16,795 nucleotides of DNA, from positions 1 through 16,795 of the forward strand of contig JACPXK010000031.1 of assembly GCA_016196565.1 (NCBI GenBank), read 5' to 3'. The translations under genes and the position numbers were made by a program. This stretch comes from Candidatus Omnitrophota bacterium (GTDB taxonomy: Bacteria > Omnitrophota > Omnitrophia > Omnitrophales > Aquincolibacteriaceae). This document shows positions 14,818 through 16,795 of the stretch, piece after piece (positions within the stretch are counted from its first letter, which is position 1; every line of letters begins with the position of its first letter). Below the pieces are notes generated by a model that ran no database searches, was not told where the DNA came from, and saw only the letters and a program-made list of their open reading frames with translations.

Positions 14818-15873
14818 CTAATCAACTCGCTCTGCTAAGTCAGCTTGTAATAATTTATTATTCAAAAACTGTTCGCCGGTTTTGGTTTCGTAAAATATAT
14901 CAACCAAATACCGGTCGTACTTATCGGATTTGGTGCTGGTGATGATGATCGAAGAAACTTTTTTGAGTTCACGCTCAACGAACTTTTTGGCTTCGATTCC
15001 AGCGTGGGTGTTGATTTCAGGGGCGTCGAGACCGCGCAGGCGGACGTGCTGCTTCGTGGTGATTCCAAATCCAAGGTCAATCAGGAGCCAGATTGTATCG
15101 CCGTCGGTGACTTCGATCACGTAGGCGCGGTAAGTAAAAATATCAGCTTCGGTTTTGTCAGGAACGTGAACAAGGCTGGCGGATCCCAACAGGGCGGAGG
15201 CATTGTCTTTTGAAATTTGATTATCCCCTAGGGGTTTGATGATATTTCTTTCCTTGAATTTTTCTGCCTGTTTGGAATCGAGTTCGAGGTAATTAGAAAA
15301 GCCAAGGTCCAAAACTGATTTTCCCTGCCACGGCCCTGCCTCTCCTGTCACGATTCTATAAGTATCCAAATCCCCTTGGATGGGAACGAGCAATTCACCT
15401 TCTGGAAAGTCGGTGATCGAAGCTGGATTGGCAGTTTTTATTTTTTTGATTTCCCGCCGAAGTTCTTTTTGTGTCCAATTATTACGTGCTGCTTCTTTGG
15501 TCATTTCGCTTCTCTTCTTGTCATCATTAATGGAAAGAAGTTCTCGATATTGTCCCCAGTTCAATTGGTCCGTTGACGGACCAATTGGGTAACTGCGAGC
15601 AAATTGAAGCATGTATTTGAGTTCTGTGTTGCTGATTTCTAAGTCGGCTGAAAGACGCTTAATAACTTGCTGGCCGTAATCCGCACGGGCTTTATTGAAA
15701 AGAATATGATCGTTAATTAGTTTGCCGGTTTCCCAAGCTGTTTTCACCCGCTCACGTTCAACCGCCTGTAAGGCGCGCTCTTTGCCAAGCGCAATGGTTT
15801 CGCGAATACGTTTTTTGAGTTCGCCGTAAGATTGCAAAGAATTCTTATTGAGAGTTACGATTTGAGTGGGCAT
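14818..15873 (-). CDS. YhcG/DUF1016_N-like domain fused to staphylococcal nuclease domain
   Basis: This 351-residue protein has three parts. Residues ~12-142 resemble the helical YhcG/DUF1016 N-terminal domain: a TAWETGKLINDHI...ADYGQQVIKRLSADL...LKYMLQFARSYPI block, then LNWGQYRELLSIND and NNWTQKELRREI. In known YhcG proteins this domain precedes a PDDEXK nuclease, which is absent. Residues ~150-240 are an unassigned segment. Residues ~246-349 are a staphylococcal-nuclease (thermonuclease) domain with the calcium ligands Asp259 (in DGDT) and Asp283 and the catalytic Arg278, Glu286 (VRLRGLDAPE) and Arg321 (DKYDRYL), so it should be active. No signal peptide is seen, which suggests a cytoplasmic target. 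I chose ATG 15873 over 15885 because GGAGG lies 5 nt before it and the promoter would leave 15885 only a few bases of leader. It is followed by MNT-HEPN and is probably a defence or DNA-processing nuclease (inference). Confidence 0.87.
   Translation of the reverse strand: MPTQIVTLNKNSLQSYGELKKRIRETIALGKERALQAVERERVKTAWETGKLINDHILFNKARADYGQQVIKRLSADLEISNTELKYMLQFARSYPIGPSTDQLNWGQYRELLSINDDKKRSEMTKEAARNNWTQKELRREIKKIKTANPASITDFPEGELLVPIQGDLDTYRIVTGEAGPWQGKSVLDLGFSNYLELDSKQAEKFKERNIIKPLGDNQISKDNASALLGSASLVHVPDKTEADIFTYRAYVIEVTDGDTIWLLIDLGFGITTKQHVRLRGLDAPEINTHAGIEAKKFVERELKKVSSIIITSTKSDKYDRYLVDIFYETKTGEQFLNNKLLQADLAERVD
15225..15234. repeat. 10-bp perfect palindrome CCCCTAGGGG
   Basis: A self-complementary decamer inside the nuclease-fusion gene. 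It encodes the KPLG turn at about residues 213-216 in the unassigned middle segment. It is short enough to be chance. Confidence 0.4.
15562..15587. repeat. 26-bp inverted repeat with perfect 12-bp arms inside the nuclease-fusion gene
   Basis: The arms are CAATTGGTCCGT and ACGGACCAATTG, separated by TG. In RNA this would be a very stable 12-bp hairpin. On the coding strand it encodes IGPSTDQLN (residues ~97-105), the loop between two helices of the YhcG-like domain, so it does not break the frame. Confidence 0.85.
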
Positions 15874-15878
15874 CGGGG

Positions 15879-15883
15879 CCTCC
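15879..15883 (-). promoter_or_regulatory. Ribosome-binding site of the nuclease-fusion gene
   Basis: GGAGG on the minus strand with 5-nt spacing to ATG 15873. It overlaps the upstream ATG at 15885 (ATGGAGG), which argues against that ATG as the true start. Confidence 0.8.
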
Positions 15884-15896
15884 ATGAATTGCCGGA

Positions 15897-15925
15897 ATTA
15901 TATCCCCCATACTCGTCCCTGTCAT
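15897..15925 (-). promoter_or_regulatory. Sigma-70-type promoter of the nuclease-fusion gene
   Basis: On the minus strand the -35 box is ATGACA (15920-15925, five of six consensus bases), followed by a 17-bp spacer and a perfect TATAAT (15897-15902). Transcription would start near 15890, giving a leader of about 17 nt that contains the GGAGG before ATG 15873. Consensus boxes and exact spacing make this the best full promoter in the window. Confidence 0.7.
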
Positions 15926-15944
15926 GCCAAAACATAGATAAAAA

Positions 15945-15967
15945 CCAGACGGGGCCTGGCCCCTTTT
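15945..15967. repeat. REP-like GC-rich palindrome between divergent promoters
   Basis: The core GGGGCCTGGCCCC (15951-15963) is self-complementary around one central T and is followed by TTTT. An alternative stem CCAG...CTGG on the minus strand is followed by TTTTT. It could look like a bidirectional terminator, but it lies between two divergent promoters where neither gene needs one. The GGGG(C/T)C..G.CCCC core with a T-tract resembles repeats linked to REP-associated tyrosine transposases in other bacteria (from memory, not searched). Confidence 0.45.
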
Positions 15968-15972
15968 GATTG

Positions 15973-15981
15973 TGCTATAAT
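15973..15981 (+). promoter_or_regulatory. Extended -10 promoter of the hydroxyacid dehydrogenase gene
   Basis: TGCTATAAT is a perfect extended -10 (TGn followed by TATAAT). No recognisable -35 lies 16-18 bp upstream, where the GC-rich palindrome sits; extended -10 promoters can work without one. The expected transcription start, about 7 nt after TATAAT, falls at 15988-15989, the first base of the GTG start codon. Confidence 0.65.
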
Positions 15982-15988
15982 TCCGCCC

Positions 15989-16795
15989 GTGACGAAGCTA
16001 AAAAACAAAATCGTTTTTCTGGACGCGGGGACAGTGGATTATGGGGATATTTCACTGGCGGAATTTCGCCGGCTTGGGGATTTTGTTTCTTACCGGCTTA
16101 CTTCTCCAAAGCAAATCGCCGCAAGAATTCGCAATGCCGATATTATCCTCACCAATAAATGCCGTTTGAATCGCGGGACCCTTTCTCAAGCTTCCCGAGT
16201 AAAATTAATTTGTTTGGCGGCCACCGGCACCAACAATGTGGATTTGGACTATTGCCGTGAGTACGGAATCGCCGTTGCTAATGTGGCCGGTTATTCGACA
16301 GAATCCGTAGTTCAATTTACTTTCGCTTTTGTTTTGTCGCTTGCCGGAAATCTCAGCGCATTAAATGAAGCCGCCCACAACGGGACTTGGAGCAAATCCC
16401 CTTTTTTCAGCCTTCCGGGAATTCGCTTTGGCGAGATTAAAGGAAAAATCCTGGGAATTATTGGCTACGGGACGATCGGTCAGCACGTAGCACAAATCGC
16501 CAAAGCCTTCGGGATGAAAGTGCTGATCGCCTTGATTCCGGGCAGAAAATATTTGGCAAGAGAGAAGAAAAACCGGGTTTCTCTTAGTCAGCTTTTGAAG
16601 CAATCGGATTTTGTCAGCTTGCATGCTCCCCTCACTCCGTTGACGGAAAAGATCATCAATCAAAAGACTTTAAGGCAAATGAAGAAAAGCGCCTTCCTTA
16701 TTAATATGGCTCGCGGGGGATTGGTGGATGAAAGGGCTCTATATCAAGCCCTTAAAGCTGAAAAAATCGCGGGTGCGGGTTGTGATGTTTTAAGC
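15989..16795 (+). CDS. D-2-hydroxyacid dehydrogenase, glycerate dehydrogenase type (3' end outside window)
   Basis: This family oxidises or reduces D-2-hydroxyacids with NAD(P)H. The N-terminal part ([66 protein letters not shown]) most resembles hydroxypyruvate reductase/glycerate dehydrogenase (HprA-like). The nucleotide-binding GYGTIG motif is at residues 159-164, and the substrate-binding Arg242 lies in [10 protein letters not shown]. The catalytic Glu and His lie beyond the edge; 269 residues are visible of a usual ~310-325. The acidic residue that often ends the second strand of the Rossmann fold is absent ([10 protein letters not shown]), so NADP use is possible. GTG 15989 is the only start after an in-frame TAG at 15935. 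It has no Shine-Dalgarno and is 7 nt from a -10 box. It is divergent from everything else in the window. Confidence 0.9.
   Translation, partial: MTKLKNKIVFLDAGTVDYGDISLAEFRRLGDFVSYRLTSPKQIAARIRNADIILTNKCRLNRGTLSQASRVKLICLAATGTNNVDLDYCREYGIAVANVAGYSTESVVQFTFAFVLSLAGNLSALNEAAHNGTWSKSPFFSLPGIRFGEIKGKILGIIGYGTIGQHVAQIAKAFGMKVLIALIPGRKYLAREKKNRVSLSQLLKQSDFVSLHAPLTPLTEKIINQKTLRQMKKSAFLINMARGGLVDERALYQALKAEKIAGAGCDVLS

Noticed and set aside
15874..15885. ATG at 15885 as the start of the nuclease-fusion gene
   Set aside because: It overlaps the GGAGG that serves ATG 15873 and would have a leader of only about 5 nt from the predicted transcription start.
16361..16663. 100-codon minus-strand open frame within the dehydrogenase gene
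   Set aside because: The plus-strand frame has clear Rossmann and substrate-site motifs across the same bases.

Overview
This is a bacterial chromosomal window. Positions 1 to about 13.9 kb hold a dense run of housekeeping genes, all on the minus strand. A short accessory-looking block follows (13.9-15.9 kb, also minus), and then one divergent plus-strand gene runs off the right edge. Base composition looks moderate (mid-40s % GC by eye, not computed). The order pgk-tpiA-secG-recG-rsmD-coaD-yceD-rpmF-plsX-fabH-fabD-fabG-acpP-fabF-smc joins two widely conserved blocks, one glycolytic/SecG and one rpmF-plsX-fab-smc. It is compatible with an uncultured candidate phylum of the Omnitrophota/PVC kind. 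That placement is a low-confidence inference from gene order and protein character, not from a marker-gene search.

Layout from the upstream end of the minus-strand run to its downstream end: pgk and tpiA (lower glycolysis); secG (protein export); recG (replication-fork repair); rsmD (16S rRNA methylation); coaD (CoA synthesis); yceD and rpmF (23S rRNA accumulation and ribosomal protein L32); plsX, fabH, fabD, fabG, acpP and fabF (phospholipid precursor and type II fatty acid synthesis); and the N-terminal 735 residues of smc (chromosome segregation). Gaps are 75 bp or less, and several junctions are stop/start overlaps (TAATG at plsX/fabH and tpiA/secG; 8-bp overlaps at fabD/fabG and yceD/rpmF). 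This points to one long or a few nested operons. CoaD feeds the CoA and 4'-phosphopantetheine supply used by ACP, and ACP carries the substrates of FabD, FabH, FabG, FabF and PlsX. No rnc gene lies between fabF and smc, although many bacteria have it near there.

The most interesting part is 13.9-16.0 kb. An MNT-type nucleotidyltransferase and a HEPN-domain protein overlap by 4 bp (ATGA) and sit 39 bp upstream of pgk. Upstream of them is a 351-residue protein with an N-terminal YhcG/DUF1016_N-like domain, an uncharacterised middle segment and a C-terminal staphylococcal-nuclease domain with all catalytic residues. It has its own good promoter. Together they look like a nuclease / toxin-antitoxin or defence-type island placed at the head of the glycolytic operon. 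The nuclease gene also contains a perfect 12-bp-arm inverted repeat.

The divergent gene at the right edge encodes a D-2-hydroxyacid (glycerate-type) dehydrogenase. It starts with GTG only 7 nt after a perfect extended -10 element, so its mRNA is probably leaderless. Between the two divergent promoters lies a REP-like GC-rich palindrome. I see no tRNA, rRNA, CRISPR array, insertion sequence or prophage gene. No stretch over 300 bases lacks a gene. The longest non-coding stretches are 14662-14817 and 15874-15988, and both are described.
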